Position numbers and translations under genes: made by a program
Assembly (NCBI RefSeq): GCF_014397115.1
Contig: NZ_CP060720.1
Location: 2,062,001-2,126,000, forward strand
Length of the DNA stretch: 64,000 nt
Direction: 5' to 3'
Origin: Vagococcus carniphilus
Lineage (GTDB): Bacteria; Bacillota; Bacilli; Lactobacillales; Vagococcaceae
In this document: piece after piece, positions 27,844 through 41,357 of the stretch
Position numbering within the stretch: the first letter of the stretch is position 1
How the letters are laid out: every line of letters begins with the position of its first letter
The notes under the pieces: generated by a model
What the model saw: the letters and a program-made list of their open reading frames with translations, nothing else
Told to the model about the DNA's origin: nothing
The model's database searches: none

Positions 27844-29250
27844 TTACATATGAATTGGTAAACCTAGAGCTAACTCTGCAGCATCCATTGTTACTTCTGC
27901 TAATGATGGATGAGAGTGGATAGTTAAAGCAACATCTTCAGCATTCATGCCTGATTCTACTGCTAATCCTAATTCTGCAATAATATCACTTGCATTTACT
28001 CCCGCAACTTGTGCCCCAACAATAACATTGTCTTCTTTAGTTGTTACAAGACGAACGAATCCTTCTTTTTTATCTAAAGAAATCGCACGACCGTTACCAC
28101 CTAATGGGAATTTAGATGCTTTTACATCTAATCCAGCTTCTTTAGCTTCTTTTTCAGTCATACCAACAGTTGCCAATTCTGGGTCTGTAAAGGCTACAGC
28201 AGGCATTGCTACATAATCAACAGCAACTGCTTTTCCAGAAATAGCTTCTGCAGCAATTTTAGCTTCATAACTTGCTTTATGAGCTAAAGCAGCCCCAGCA
28301 ACAATATCTCCAATTGCCCAGATACTTTTAACGTTTGTACGTCCTTGGTTGTCAACTTTAACTAAACCACGTTCAGTCATTTCAACACCAGCGATTTCTA
28401 AACCTAAATCATCAGTATTTGGACGACGACCAACTGTTACCATTACATAATCAGCTTCAATCGCTTCTTCTTTTCCATTTGCTTCGTATTTAACAGTTAC
28501 ACTGTTACCATTGTCAACGGCTTCTTTAGCCATTGCTTTAGTAACAACTGTAATACCTTTTGATTTGAAATCTTTTTCAACGAATTTAACCATATCTTTT
28601 TCAAATGTTGGTAAAATTTGAGGAGAACCTTCTAAAATAGTTACTTCAGAACCTAAGTTAGCGTATGCACTACCTAACTCAGCACCGATTACGCCACCAC
28701 CAACGATGACTAATTTTTTAGGAACTTCTGTTAAATTCAATCCACCTGTTGAATCAATAACTCTCTTACCAAACTTGAATCCACCAATTTCAATTGGACG
28801 AGATCCTGTTGCGACAATAGCATTGTTGAATGAGTAAGTTTGAGCACTTTCTTCTGTCATAACACGTAATGTATTTTCATCAACAAAGAAAGCTTCTCCT
28901 TCAATGATTTCAACTTTATTCTTTTTAAGTAACATTCTGATACCAGAAGTCAATGTTTTCACAACTTTTTCGTCTTTCCATTGTTGTGTTTTAGTGAAGT
29001 CAAGTTTAACATTTTCAGTGGTTACACCAAAGATTTCAGAATGTTTGGCTTCGTGATATCTGTGTCCAGCACTAATCAAAGCTTTTGAAGGAATACAACC
29101 AACGTTTAAACAAACACCACCAATGTATTCACGTTCAATGATTGCAACTTTTTGTCCCATTTGTGCTGCACGAATAGCGGCAACATATCCACCAGGTCCA
29201 GCTCCAATTACAACTGTATCTAATTCTACTGCGAAATCTCCTACTACCAT
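27844..29250 (-). CDS. pdhD: Dihydrolipoamide dehydrogenase (PDH E3)
   Basis: FAD enzyme that reoxidises the lipoyl groups of E2 and passes electrons to NAD+. 468 aa. FAD-binding [20 protein letters not shown], redox disulfide [18 protein letters not shown]-binding [19 protein letters not shown], and the C-terminal His-Glu pair in HSHPSLAEV. Last gene of pdhABCD, 12 bp after pdhC. Confidence 0.97.
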   Translation of the reverse strand: MVVGDFAVELDTVVIGAGPGGYVAAIRAAQMGQKVAIIEREYIGGVCLNVGCIPSKALISAGHRYHEAKHSEIFGVTTENVKLDFTKTQQWKDEKVVKTLTSGIRMLLKKNKVEIIEGEAFFVDENTLRVMTEESAQTYSFNNAIVATGSRPIEIGGFKFGKRVIDSTGGLNLTEVPKKLVIVGGGVIGAELGSAYANLGSEVTILEGSPQILPTFEKDMVKFVEKDFKSKGITVVTKAMAKEAVDNGNSVTVKYEANGKEEAIEADYVMVTVGRRPNTDDLGLEIAGVEMTERGLVKVDNQGRTNVKSIWAIGDIVAGAALAHKASYEAKIAAEAISGKAVAVDYVAMPAVAFTDPELATVGMTEKEAKEAGLDVKASKFPLGGNGRAISLDKKEGFVRLVTTKEDNVIVGAQVAGVNASDIIAELGLAVESGMNAEDVALTIHSHPSLAEVTMDAAELALGLPIHM

Positions 29251-29262
29251 ATTTCTGTCACC

Positions 29263-30852
29263 TTATCCTTCCATTAATAATAATTCTGGATCAGCTAATA
29301 AACGTTTAATGTTGTTCATCGCTTTTTGAGCAGTTGCTCCATCGACAATACGGTGATCAAAACTTAATGATAATTTCATCATACGGCCAACAGCTAATTC
29401 ACCATCTGAATTAACAACTGGTTGTTGTGTAATTGTTCCTACACCTAAGATAGCTACTTCTGGGTAGTTAATAACTGGTGTAAACCAACCACCACCGACA
29501 GAACCGATGTTACTAATTGTTACAGTACCACCACGCATATCTGCTGCAGTTAATTTACCTTCAATTGCAAGAGCTGCTTTTTCATTGATTTCATCAGCAA
29601 TATCAAACATGCTCTTAGTATTAGCATCTTTAACATTTGGTACATATAAACCATGATCAGTATCTGTTGCAATACCAATATTATAGTAATTTTTGTATAC
29701 AACTTCATCAGTTGTATCATCAATTGATGCATTTAAAATTGGGTATTCTTTCATTGTAGCTGTTAAAGCTTTAACTACATATGGTAAGAATGTTAATTTT
29801 GTATCTCTTGAAGCTGCAACATCTTTAAATTTCTTACGGTGATCCCATAATTTAGAAACTTCTACATCATCATGTAATGTTACGTGTGGAGCTGTATGTT
29901 TGCTGTTAACCATTGCTTTAGCAATTGCTTTACGAGTTGGTGTTAATTTTTCACGAACTTCCGCTTCTGGAGCACCAACAAATGGTTTAGCTTCAACTTT
30001 AGGTTGTGCTGCTGTAGTTGTTGCTTCAACTGGTGTAGATGCTACTGTTTCTACAGCTGGATCTGAAACTGGGGCACCACCGAAGTTATCGATATCAGAC
30101 TTGATAACACGTCCGCCTTTTCCAGTTGGTGTTACTAAAGTAATATCAACACCTTTTTCACGTGCATATTGACGAACTGACGGCATAGCTAAAACGCGTG
30201 TGCCTGGTTTACCAGTTGGTTCAGTAGAAACAGGTTTTGCTGCAGGAGCTGCTGCAACTGGCGCTGCTGCTGGTGTAGATGGTGCTGCATCATTGTGTCC
30301 AGGTGCATCAATCTCTACTAATACGTCTCCTACGTTTGCTACTGTTCCTTCTGGGACAACAACATTTAAAACTTTACCTGTTACAGGAGAAGGAATTTCT
30401 TCTACTGATTTATCATTTTGTACTTCTAACATTGTGTCATCTTCGTTGATAGTGTCTCCTGCTTTAACGAACCATTTTACGATTTCGCCTTCTGCAATAC
30501 CTTCACCAATATCTGGTAATTTGAATTGGAAAACACCGCCTGAAGGAGCTTCTGTAGCTACTACTGGTGTCGCTTCTGCAACTGGAGCTGCTTCTTCAGC
30601 ATCATCTTCATGCCCTAGAGCATCGATTTCTACTAAGATATCGCCTACGTTTGCTACTGTTCCTTCTGGGACAACTACTTTAAGAACTTTACCTGTTACA
30701 GGAGAAGGAATTTCTTCTACTGATTTATCGTTTTGTACTTCTAACATTGTATCGTCTTCGTTAATTGTATCGCCTTCTTTGACAAACCATTTTACGATTT
30801 CGCCTTCTGCAATACCTTCACCAATATCTGGTAATTTGAATTTAAAAGCCAT
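29263..30852 (-). CDS. pdhC: Dihydrolipoamide acetyltransferase (PDH E2), two lipoyl domains
   Basis: Core of the pyruvate dehydrogenase complex; accepts the acetyl group from E1 and gives it to CoA. 529 aa: lipoyl domains at about residues 3-78 and 108-183 (lipoyl-lysines Lys43 and Lys148 in [10 protein letters not shown]), Ala/Pro/Thr-rich linkers, a peripheral-subunit-binding domain around 220-260 ([18 protein letters not shown]), and the catalytic domain to the end ([13 protein letters not shown] with the active His and Asp). The two lipoyl domains are almost identical even at the DNA level. Confidence 0.97.
   Translation of the reverse strand: MAFKFKLPDIGEGIAEGEIVKWFVKEGDTINEDDTMLEVQNDKSVEEIPSPVTGKVLKVVVPEGTVANVGDILVEIDALGHEDDAEEAAPVAEATPVVATEAPSGGVFQFKLPDIGEGIAEGEIVKWFVKAGDTINEDDTMLEVQNDKSVEEIPSPVTGKVLNVVVPEGTVANVGDVLVEIDAPGHNDAAPSTPAAAPVAAAPAAKPVSTEPTGKPGTRVLAMPSVRQYAREKGVDITLVTPTGKGGRVIKSDIDNFGGAPVSDPAVETVASTPVEATTTAAQPKVEAKPFVGAPEAEVREKLTPTRKAIAKAMVNSKHTAPHVTLHDDVEVSKLWDHRKKFKDVAASRDTKLTFLPYVVKALTATMKEYPILNASIDDTTDEVVYKNYYNIGIATDTDHGLYVPNVKDANTKSMFDIADEINEKAALAIEGKLTAADMRGGTVTISNIGSVGGGWFTPVINYPEVAILGVGTITQQPVVNSDGELAVGRMMKLSLSFDHRIVDGATAQKAMNNIKRLLADPELLLMEG
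30310..30531. repeat. Direct repeat copy: second lipoyl domain coding DNA
   Basis: Nearly the same nucleotide sequence as 30625-30846, with only scattered, mostly silent differences. Encodes lipoyl domain 2 of pdhC. Confidence 0.8.
30625..30846. repeat. Direct repeat copy: first lipoyl domain coding DNA
   Basis: Partner of 30310-30531, offset by 315 bp (105 codons). Such similarity suggests recent duplication or ongoing gene conversion. Confidence 0.8.
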
Positions 30853-30895
30853 TTAGTATTCTCTCCTTCTATTATATCTAGTCTCGAGCTGTTAA

Positions 30896-31873
30896 TTAAA
30901 ATGCGTGAATTTCTTTTACTTTCGCTTCGATGTCAGATGCGTTTGGTAACCATGCGTTTTCTGCCATACCAAATGGGAAAATAGTATCTGGAGCTGACAC
31001 GCGTCCAATAGGAGCTTCTAATGAAAGTACGGCTCTTTCAGAAATTTCTGAAACAACTTGTGCTGCAACACCAGCTTGTTTTTGAGCTTCTTGAACTACA
31101 ACTACGCGACCTGTTTTTTCAACAGATGCAATAATAGTTGCAACATCTAATGGAGCTACTGTACGTAAATCAATAATTTCTACTGAGATACCTTCTTTTT
31201 CTAAGTTATCAGCTGCTTTGATTGCTTCACGAACCATAGCACCATATGTAATAACCGATACGTCAGTTCCTTCTCTTGTTACTGCTGCTTTATCTAAAGG
31301 AACAGTATAAGCTTCATCTGGAACTTCCTCACGGAATGAACGGTATAATTTCATATGCTCTAAGAAAACAACTGGGTCGTTATCACGAATAGCTGAGATT
31401 AATAAACCTTTTGCATCATATGGGTTACTTGGAATAACTACACGAATACCTGGTGATTGAGCGATCAATCCCTCTAAGTTATCAGCATGTAATTCTGGTG
31501 TATGAACACCACCACCAAATGGTGCGCGAATTGTGATTGGCATTGTTCTTGTTCCACTCATACGGTAACGAGTACGAGCCATTTGAGCTACGATTTCATC
31601 CATTACTTCAAATACAAATCCAAAGAATTGAATTTCTGGAACTGGACGGAAACCTTCTAAAGCTAAACCAAAAGCCAAACCACCAATACCTGATTCTGCT
31701 AAAGGTGCATCGAATACACGATCTTCACCAAATTTTGCTTGTAAGCCTTCAGTAGCACGGAAAACTCCACCGTTATTACCTACGTCTTCACCGAATACTA
31801 ATACATCTTTATTTGCTTCAAGTTCTAAAGCTAGAGCATCTGTAATTGCTTGAATCATTGTTTTTTGTGCCAT
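30896..31873 (-). CDS. pdhB: Pyruvate dehydrogenase E1 beta subunit
   Basis: 325-aa partner of PdhA in ThDP-dependent decarboxylation of pyruvate. Transketolase-pyrimidine domain with [20 protein letters not shown] and the conserved [16 protein letters not shown], and the C-terminal transketolase domain with [11 protein letters not shown] and [11 protein letters not shown]. It begins 3 bp after the pdhA stop, with a ribosome binding site inside the end of pdhA. Confidence 0.97.
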   Translation of the reverse strand: MAQKTMIQAITDALALELEANKDVLVFGEDVGNNGGVFRATEGLQAKFGEDRVFDAPLAESGIGGLAFGLALEGFRPVPEIQFFGFVFEVMDEIVAQMARTRYRMSGTRTMPITIRAPFGGGVHTPELHADNLEGLIAQSPGIRVVIPSNPYDAKGLLISAIRDNDPVVFLEHMKLYRSFREEVPDEAYTVPLDKAAVTREGTDVSVITYGAMVREAIKAADNLEKEGISVEIIDLRTVAPLDVATIIASVEKTGRVVVVQEAQKQAGVAAQVVSEISERAVLSLEAPIGRVSAPDTIFPFGMAENAWLPNASDIEAKVKEIHAF

Positions 31874-31876
31874 GAT

Positions 31877-33019
<1,143 letters not shown>

Positions 33020-33164
33020 TCATTTTGTTTTCAAACAGAAAGAAAAACTGTATCAATTTCTTTCGCTTCGACACTCTTAAGTTACCACGTCATTTTTTTT
33101 ATTGCAAGTAATAAACTCTGAAAAAATAAGATTAAATTCTTTTATTATCAGCGTTTACCTCGTT

Positions 33165-33180
33165 AGTGATTTAATTCACT
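33165..33180. promoter_or_regulatory. Palindrome upstream of pdhA, candidate operator
   Basis: AGTGATTTAATTCACT: 5-bp arms AGTGA/TCACT with a 6-bp AT spacer, about 175 bp before pdhA. The shape resembles Rex or CRP/FNR-family sites, which often control pyruvate metabolism. The rest of the 33002-33464 gap holds an ATTCTGTnATA motif twice (33234-33244, 33257-33267) and the mgtA terminator; no gene is visible. Confidence 0.35.
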
Positions 33181-33363
33181 TCTGTATTACTTTTCACTAA
33201 AAAGTTCCTTTTTTATTTTACACCTTCTGTACCATTCTGTAATAGAGGTTTCTTCATTCTGTTATACATCACTTTTCTGAAAGCAATTAAAATAAGGTAC
33301 TCTATGCCTATTCACCTTGTTTTTTAACTCTTCCTATCTGTTTCATTAAATGTACTCAAAATA

Positions 33364-33405
33364 AAAAACGATTCTCTATTTCAAAAAAATACAGAATCGT
33401 TTTTA
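33364..33405. terminator. mgtA terminator
   Basis: AAAACGATTCT pairs with AGAATCGTTTT, extended by AT pairs, with A and T runs on both sides. Confidence 0.8.
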
Positions 33406-33464
33406 TTAAATTATTTCTTTTTAGGTCGTTTCTTAATTAGATAGTGAATAAAATAACTTTCGAA

Positions 33465-36071
33465 TTAAATCCATTCATTATATTTTTTAATGTACCTCAC
33501 TTTAACAAATTGAACTAGCACCATATAAATTGTGATAATTCCAATTAACCAAATCCAATAATTAGAAGGTAAAGCTGTGAAATCAAATGCATCTCTTAAC
33601 GGTTCTACTAATACAATCGTAATTCCCACTAGAACAGCAATCAGACTCATTAACACCATTGGCGCACTTGCTTTACTTTGAATAAACGGTATTTTTTCTG
33701 TTCTTACCATATAAACAACTAACGTTTGACTAATTAATCCTACTAAGAACCAACCTGTTTGGAATAAACTTTGATCAGCTACTGTATTGGCTCCAATAAC
33801 ATACCACATCACACCAAAAGTAATAATATCGAAAATACTACTAATTGGCCCTATAGAAACAGTAAATTTAAATAAATTTTTGGTATCAAATTTAACTGGA
33901 TGGATAATTTGACTTTCATCTACATTATCCCAAGGCATTGCTAATTGGGAAATATCATAAATCAAATTCTGAACAAGAAGCTGGAATGACAGCATTGGTA
34001 AAAACGGTAGAAAAGCACTTGCAACCAGAACTGAAAAAACATTCCCAAAGTTTGAACTAATTGTAATCATAATATACTTCATCATATTCTTAAAGACTTT
34101 ACGACCTTCAATCACACCATCTTCTAAAACAGTTAAACTCTTTTCTAAAAGGATAATTGAACTAGCTTCTTTAGTGATATCGGCTGCAGTATCAACTGAG
34201 ATTCCGACATCAGCAGTTCTAAGAGCTGGTGCATCATTAATACCGTCTCCCATGAAACCTACTGTATTTCCTTGAGCTTGTAAGGTTTTAATAATTCTAG
34301 CTTTTTGCATTGGATTTAATTTAGCAAATAGATTAGTTTCGTTAACTGCCTCATTAAACTCATCATCACTCATTTTATCTAAATCTGCTCCGATATAGGC
34401 TTTGTCAACTGCAATTCCAACATCGCCACAAACTTTTCTTGAAACAATTTCATTATCTCCTGTCAAAACTTTAACAGTTACACCATGTTGTTGTAAGGAA
34501 GAAATTGCTGTGATAGCTGATTGTTTAGCCGGGTCTAAGAATCCAACAAATCCAACGAGGATCATGTCTTTTTCATCCGCAACTGTATAAGTCGCATCGC
34601 TATGCACATCTCGCTTATAAGCAACCGTAATAACTCGCATACCTTGTTCATTCATTTTACGGTTAACTTCGCTCATTTGAGCAAGTAACTCATCAGTTAA
34701 TGGTAGAATTTCCCCATCAATCTCAACATGAGAACAAACAAGCGACATTTCTTCAACTGCCCCTTTAGTAATCATCAATTGATGCCCATCTTGTTTTAGT
34801 ACAACAGTTAAGCGTCGTCTTGAAAAATCAAAAGGAATCTCATCAATTTTTTCTATTTTTTCATGAATTTGTCTATCTGGATGTGTTTCATAAAAATTAA
34901 TAATGGCATGATCCATTAAATTTTTCCATCCCGTTTGATAATTCGAATTTAAAAAGGCCATATCTAATACTTTAGGATCATCATCTCCTAGTGGGCTCAC
35001 ATGCTCTACTAGAACAACACGATCTTCTGTGATAGTTCCTGTTTTATCTGTACACAAGACGTTCATTGCACCTAAGTTTTGAATCGCATTTAATTCTTTC
35101 ACAATAACTTTCTTTTTGGCTAATGTTTGAGAGCCTTTTGCTAGATTACTTGTTACAATCATCGGTAACATCTCTGGCGTCAAACCAACTGCCACTGCAA
35201 TTGAGAAGAAGAAAGCTTGTGTCCAATCTCCCTTCATCACACCATTAATTAAAAAGACAATTGGAAATAATATGGAAACCATTCTTAATAATAATTTACT
35301 AATATGATTCAAATCACGATCGAAATTGGTTAATTCTCTTTTAGTGCTTGCTTGTTTGGCAATATCTCCAAAAAATGTTTGCTGACCAGTTTTTAGGATA
35401 ATTGCTTCACCTTGCCCACTTAACACATCAGTTCCCATAAAGATAAGGTTAGTTAAATCAATAGCTGAAGAATCTTCTTTTATTTCTTTATCCATTTTTT
35501 CAGCTTCATACTTTTCAACTGGCATCGATTCCCCAGTTAAAGAAGATTGATTAACGAATAAGTCTTTCGTCCAGATAAGGACACTATCTGCTGGAATCAT
35601 ATCCCCTGCTGATAGATAAACAATATCTCCAGGAACGACTTCCTCCATTGGCCTTTCTTTTGTTTCTCCGTCTCTTTTAACAGCACAAGTATGTTTGACT
35701 AAATCCTGAAGGGCTAGAGATTCTTTTTGGGCTTTAAAATCTTGCGTAAAGCGAATCAAAGCACTAACAAGAATCATTAGAGACATCACAACAACTGCCT
35801 CATAATCTTTCGTTAAAGCAGAAACTACCAACAGACCTGCTAAAACATAAATGAATGGGTCCATGAAAGATTTAACCAGAACTACATACCATGCATCAGG
35901 TTTTTGAATATCTACTTTGTTTTCACCGTACTCCTCCATACGGTTACTAGCATCATCGGTTGTTAAACCATTGGGAGAAGTTCTAAACTCCATCATTAAC
36001 TCTCGATCAGACAATTTTGATAGTTTCATCAACTCAGTGTTTTTGCTATCATTGGTTACATTCTTTTTCAT
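33465..36071 (-). CDS. mgtA: Magnesium-transporting P-type ATPase (MgtA/MgtB type)
   Basis: 868-aa P-type (IIIB) ATPase that imports Mg2+. Phosphorylated Asp342 in CTDKTGTITED, dephosphorylation motif LTGES (179-183), ATP-binding TKGAVEEM, hinge MGDGINDAPAL, and ten predicted membrane spans with NLIYDISQLAMPWDNVD near the C terminus, a signature of the Mg group. GGAG lies upstream of the ATG. Controlled by an M-box riboswitch, which supports Mg2+ as substrate. Confidence 0.96.
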   Translation of the reverse strand: MKKNVTNDSKNTELMKLSKLSDRELMMEFRTSPNGLTTDDASNRMEEYGENKVDIQKPDAWYVVLVKSFMDPFIYVLAGLLVVSALTKDYEAVVVMSLMILVSALIRFTQDFKAQKESLALQDLVKHTCAVKRDGETKERPMEEVVPGDIVYLSAGDMIPADSVLIWTKDLFVNQSSLTGESMPVEKYEAEKMDKEIKEDSSAIDLTNLIFMGTDVLSGQGEAIILKTGQQTFFGDIAKQASTKRELTNFDRDLNHISKLLLRMVSILFPIVFLINGVMKGDWTQAFFFSIAVAVGLTPEMLPMIVTSNLAKGSQTLAKKKVIVKELNAIQNLGAMNVLCTDKTGTITEDRVVLVEHVSPLGDDDPKVLDMAFLNSNYQTGWKNLMDHAIINFYETHPDRQIHEKIEKIDEIPFDFSRRRLTVVLKQDGHQLMITKGAVEEMSLVCSHVEIDGEILPLTDELLAQMSEVNRKMNEQGMRVITVAYKRDVHSDATYTVADEKDMILVGFVGFLDPAKQSAITAISSLQQHGVTVKVLTGDNEIVSRKVCGDVGIAVDKAYIGADLDKMSDDEFNEAVNETNLFAKLNPMQKARIIKTLQAQGNTVGFMGDGINDAPALRTADVGISVDTAADITKEASSIILLEKSLTVLEDGVIEGRKVFKNMMKYIMITISSNFGNVFSVLVASAFLPFLPMLSFQLLVQNLIYDISQLAMPWDNVDESQIIHPVKFDTKNLFKFTVSIGPISSIFDIITFGVMWYVIGANTVADQSLFQTGWFLVGLISQTLVVYMVRTEKIPFIQSKASAPMVLMSLIAVLVGITIVLVEPLRDAFDFTALPSNYWIWLIGIITIYMVLVQFVKVRYIKKYNEWI

Positions 36072-36112
36072 CGAAACCTCTCCTTTAACTTTATTTACTA
36101 TTCTCTATAAAA

Positions 36113-36194
36113 ATAGAAAAAGGCCCCCTCAACTAAGAGAGTGCCAGAACGCAAAAAGAAGTTAAAAACTTGTATCCTGTTTCTCTTCGTTGAG
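36113..36194 (-). terminator. M-box expression platform terminator
   Basis: On the minus strand CTCAACgAAGAG (36183-36194) pairs with CTCTTaGTTGAG (36128-36139), followed by GGGGCCTTTTTC. It should form when Mg2+ is plentiful and stop transcription before mgtA. Confidence 0.75.
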
Positions 36195-36350
36195 TTTTAG
36201 CACTATACAGCGTAGACAAAATTATCAGCTACATTAAGAAAAGCCTTAATCGACAGTTCCTGTTGACCCAAAACAGATATCTCTGGATATCTGACGGGCA
36301 GCAGCGTATTTCTATATAGGAGCCTCACCTAACAGAGACAGTATTCATTT
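36195..36350 (-). ncRNA. M-box (ykoK) magnesium riboswitch
   Basis: The minus strand carries the conserved M-box core TTAGGTGAGGCTCCTATAT (36317-36335), then AATACGCTGCTGCCCGTC and the paired AGATATCC...GGATATCT region of the aptamer. It sits between a promoter and a terminator directly upstream of mgtA. Confidence 0.93.
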
Positions 36351-36357
36351 CTCTTCG

Positions 36358-36386
36358 ACTTTAACTCTTTTAAATCTTAAAGTCAA
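36358..36386 (-). promoter_or_regulatory. mgtA promoter
   Basis: On the minus strand TTGACT (36381-36386), 17 bp, TAAAGT (36358-36363). Start expected just before the M-box. Confidence 0.7.
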
Positions 36387-36462
36387 ATGGCTCTAGATTT
36401 TGGGGAGCTTTTAAATTATTCCTATAGTATAATGAACACATGACATTTTTCTGGAGGTAGCA

Positions 36463-37095
36463 ATGGTTCAAAAAGTTTTAACAATCAATTACTCTGATTC
36501 AACTTGTAAAGCAGGTATTCAAAATGATTTAAAAATTTTTCAACAAAATGATGTCTTTGGTTTCTCTGTAATGACTCATTTAACAACACCTAAAGAAGGT
36601 TCTAAAGTTTATTCAGAATTCATTAATCCTGGTATTTTAGAGCAACAACTAGATTCTGTTTTTTCAGACGGAACAATGGATGCCACTAAAATCGGGGCGA
36701 TTAATACAATAGAAGATTTACATATTATGATAAAGTTTATTAAAACTTATGACTTAAAAAATATTACATTAAATATCCGTTTTAAAAACATAGAGTTACA
36801 TCTAAGAAAAGAAATAATCAAAGAGTTATTTCCTTTCATTTCTGTCTTTATTTTAACAGCACAAGACCTAACTATAATAACTGATCAAAAATACTTTAAT
36901 ACATTTGATGATTTAAAAGTAGCTATGACTAAAATTTCTACTGAAGGAGTTATTATTCTAGAAAACAGTTCTCCTTCTAACAACTCTTATTTAATAAAAA
37001 AAGAGCAAACTTTCTTTGAAACCAAAAGAAAGTTTGAAAATCTATCTGCTATGATAACAGCTAATTTAAGCTCAATTGATTTTTTACTTCAATAA
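36463..37095 (+). CDS. Degenerate ThiD/PdxK-like protein
   Basis: 210 aa, shorter than the ~265 aa of ThiD-type kinases but alignable along its length. VLTINYSDSTCKAGIQNDLK replaces the family LTIAGSDSSGGAGIQADLK, and FGFSVMTHLT, ATKIGAINTIE and FILTAQDLTIIT match later blocks. The C-terminal GTG(C/D) anion-hole motif with the catalytic residue is missing; the protein ends ITANLSSIDFLLQ. The Gly-rich substrate loop is also changed. It may be a pseudokinase or a vitamin-binding protein rather than a working HMP or pyridoxal kinase (inference). GGAGG precedes the ATG, and a TATAAT lies at 36428-36433. Confidence 0.75.
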   Translation: MVQKVLTINYSDSTCKAGIQNDLKIFQQNDVFGFSVMTHLTTPKEGSKVYSEFINPGILEQQLDSVFSDGTMDATKIGAINTIEDLHIMIKFIKTYDLKNITLNIRFKNIELHLRKEIIKELFPFISVFILTAQDLTIITDQKYFNTFDDLKVAMTKISTEGVIILENSSPSNNSYLIKKEQTFFETKRKFENLSAMITANLSSIDFLLQ

Positions 37096-37102
37096 TAAAA
37101 AA

Positions 37103-37143
37103 ACAAAGGACTGAAACATAATTTTTTTATGCTTCAGTCCTAT
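37103..37143. terminator. Bidirectional terminator
   Basis: AGGACTGAAaCAT pairs with ATGcTTCAGTCCT, with A and T runs. Shared by the ThiD-like gene and the convergent small gene. Confidence 0.85.
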
Positions 37144-37145
37144 TT

Positions 37146-37379
37146 TTATTCAATAATTTTAGTTACTTTAAAAGAAGTCGTAGAAGATGAAGGTTCCTCT
37201 TGATCAGATAAATCAAATAAAATATGTTCTTTTTCAGGACTATCTGGATCATTTACAATAACAAGTCGACTCTTTTTATTCCTTTTCAAATGCTCTATTT
37301 GAGCAGTTCTCTCAAGTTCTTTTGTATCAAAGTTAGATGCTAAAGCATTACCTAGATTAAAAAATACAGTTTCTTCCAT
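37146..37379 (-). CDS. Small acidic hypothetical protein
   Basis: 77 aa, not recognised. It has a basic stretch (HLKRNKKSRLVIVND) followed by an acidic, Ser-rich C-terminal half (DLSDQEEPSSSTTS). No membrane span or signal. I use the ATG at 37379, 8 nt after AAGAGG; an in-frame GTG three codons earlier is possible. Flanked by a terminator and the thiolase gene 98 bp upstream. Confidence 0.65.
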   Translation of the reverse strand: MEETVFFNLGNALASNFDTKELERTAQIEHLKRNKKSRLVIVNDPDSPEKEHILFDLSDQEEPSSSTTSFKVTKIIE

Positions 37380-37476
37380 TTCAAACACCTCTTCTTTCTA
37401 AAGTTTATTTATAACTAAATTATAACACACTTTAATTTAAAGAGTTCATCAGAAACAAACTTATCTCATTAGTTTT

Positions 37477-38655
37477 CTATCGTTTAACAACTAATGAAAT
37501 TCCTTGTCCACCACCTATACAAAGAGTAGCTAAACCATTTTTAGCACCACGTCTTTTCATTTCATGAAGTAACGTTACTAGAATACGAGCACCACTTGCT
37601 CCGATTGGATGACCTAAAGCAATAGCCCCTCCATTAACATTAACGATTTCTGGGTTTAATTCTAATTCTTTCAAAACACTTATTGATTGAGCAGCAAATG
37701 CTTCGTTAGCTTCGACTAAATCTAAATCTTCTATTGTTAACCCAGCTTTTCCTAATGCTTTTTTTGTTGCCTCAATCGGAGCAGTTCCCATGATTTTAGG
37801 ATCAACACCACTTGTCCCAAAAGATACAATACTTCCTAAAACTTCTAATCCCAATTCTTCTGCTTTTTCTCTGGACATCAAAATAAGAGCTGCCGCTCCG
37901 TCGTTTATACCAGACGCATTACCAGCTGTCACTGAACCTTCTTTTTTAAAGGCAGGGCGTAGTCTAGCTAGAGAGTCACTTGTTGTACCAAATCTTGGAT
38001 ACTCATCTTCCTCTACTAATAAAGTTTCACCCTTTCTAGCTGGTACTTTTATCGGAATAATCTCATCATTAAATTTTCCTAACTGAATAGCTTTTTCTGC
38101 TTTTTGTTGACTGAGTGTGGCAAACTCATCTTGCTCTTTTCTTGTTAATTTATATAAATCTACTACATTCTCAGCAGTTAACCCCATCGGTAATTCGTTA
38201 AAAGCGTCAGTTAGTCCATCTTTCATCATAGTATCTACTAAAGAACCGTCTCCCATCTTACTTCCAAAACGATGATTTGGTAAAACATAAGGTGATTGAC
38301 TCATACTTTCTGTTCCACCTACAACAACTATCTCGTTATCTTCTAGCATAATTGATTGCGCTCCTAAAATAACAGCCTTTAATCCCGAACCACAGACTTT
38401 ATTAACTGTATAAGAAGTTGTTTCATTAGGAAGTCCTGCTTTAATAGCGATTTGTCTTGATATGTTTTGACCTAAACCAGCTGACAATACGTTTCCCATA
38501 ATTACTTCGTCTACTAAACTAGGTTCTAAATGAATAGATTGTAACGCTTCTGATACTACTTGAGTTCCTAACTCAACAGCAGATAAATCTTTCAAACTTC
38601 CACCAAAATTTCCAATTGGGCTTCTTCTAGCCGAAACAACCACTACTTCTCTCAC
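37477..38655 (-). CDS. Acetyl-CoA acetyltransferase (thiolase)
   Basis: Makes acetoacetyl-CoA from two acetyl-CoA, the first step of the mevalonate route. About 392 aa, full length: nucleophile Cys in [16 protein letters not shown], His in [11 protein letters not shown], and the second Cys in [13 protein letters not shown]. The GTG start ([15 protein letters not shown]) lies 7 nt after GGAGG; an upstream ATG would add 13 residues before the ribosome binding site. In Enterococcus this activity is fused to HMG-CoA reductase; here it is separate and about 22 kb from mvaSA. Confidence 0.93.
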   Translation of the reverse strand: MREVVVVSARRSPIGNFGGSLKDLSAVELGTQVVSEALQSIHLEPSLVDEVIMGNVLSAGLGQNISRQIAIKAGLPNETTSYTVNKVCGSGLKAVILGAQSIMLEDNEIVVVGGTESMSQSPYVLPNHRFGSKMGDGSLVDTMMKDGLTDAFNELPMGLTAENVVDLYKLTRKEQDEFATLSQQKAEKAIQLGKFNDEIIPIKVPARKGETLLVEEDEYPRFGTTSDSLARLRPAFKKEGSVTAGNASGINDGAAALILMSREKAEELGLEVLGSIVSFGTSGVDPKIMGTAPIEATKKALGKAGLTIEDLDLVEANEAFAAQSISVLKELELNPEIVNVNGGAIALGHPIGASGARILVTLLHEMKRRGAKNGLATLCIGGGQGISLVVKR

Positions 38656-38805
38656 AAAAAAACCTCCATCATGTTTTCTATCTTTGTTTTTCATTAATTA
38701 CTTTATTAACAAAATACATCTTACCACATTCCTCTTATTTAACTGTTAATAAAAAACAAATTTCAAAGCTAAACGACTCATTCTTAATCAATTTTTAAAT
38801 ACTAG

Positions 38806-38855
38806 AAAAAAACCAATTATCATAAAAGGTTAGTTTCACGATAATTGGTTTTTTT
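38806..38855. terminator. Bidirectional terminator after dexB
   Basis: AAAACCAATTATC pairs with GATAATTGGTTTT across an 18-nt loop, with T runs on both strands. Confidence 0.82.
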
Positions 38856-38856
38856 A

Positions 38857-41353
<2,497 letters not shown>

Positions 41354-41357
<4 letters not shown>

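Noticed and set aside
30200-30856. 218-codon open frame on the plus strand opposite pdhC
   Set aside because: It is antisense to a certain gene with two lipoyl domains; its Ser/Thr/Ala-rich product mirrors the codon pattern of pdhC and it has no ribosome binding site.
36121-36350. Gap before mgtA as an unknown small gene region
   Set aside because: Fully explained by the M-box riboswitch and its terminator.
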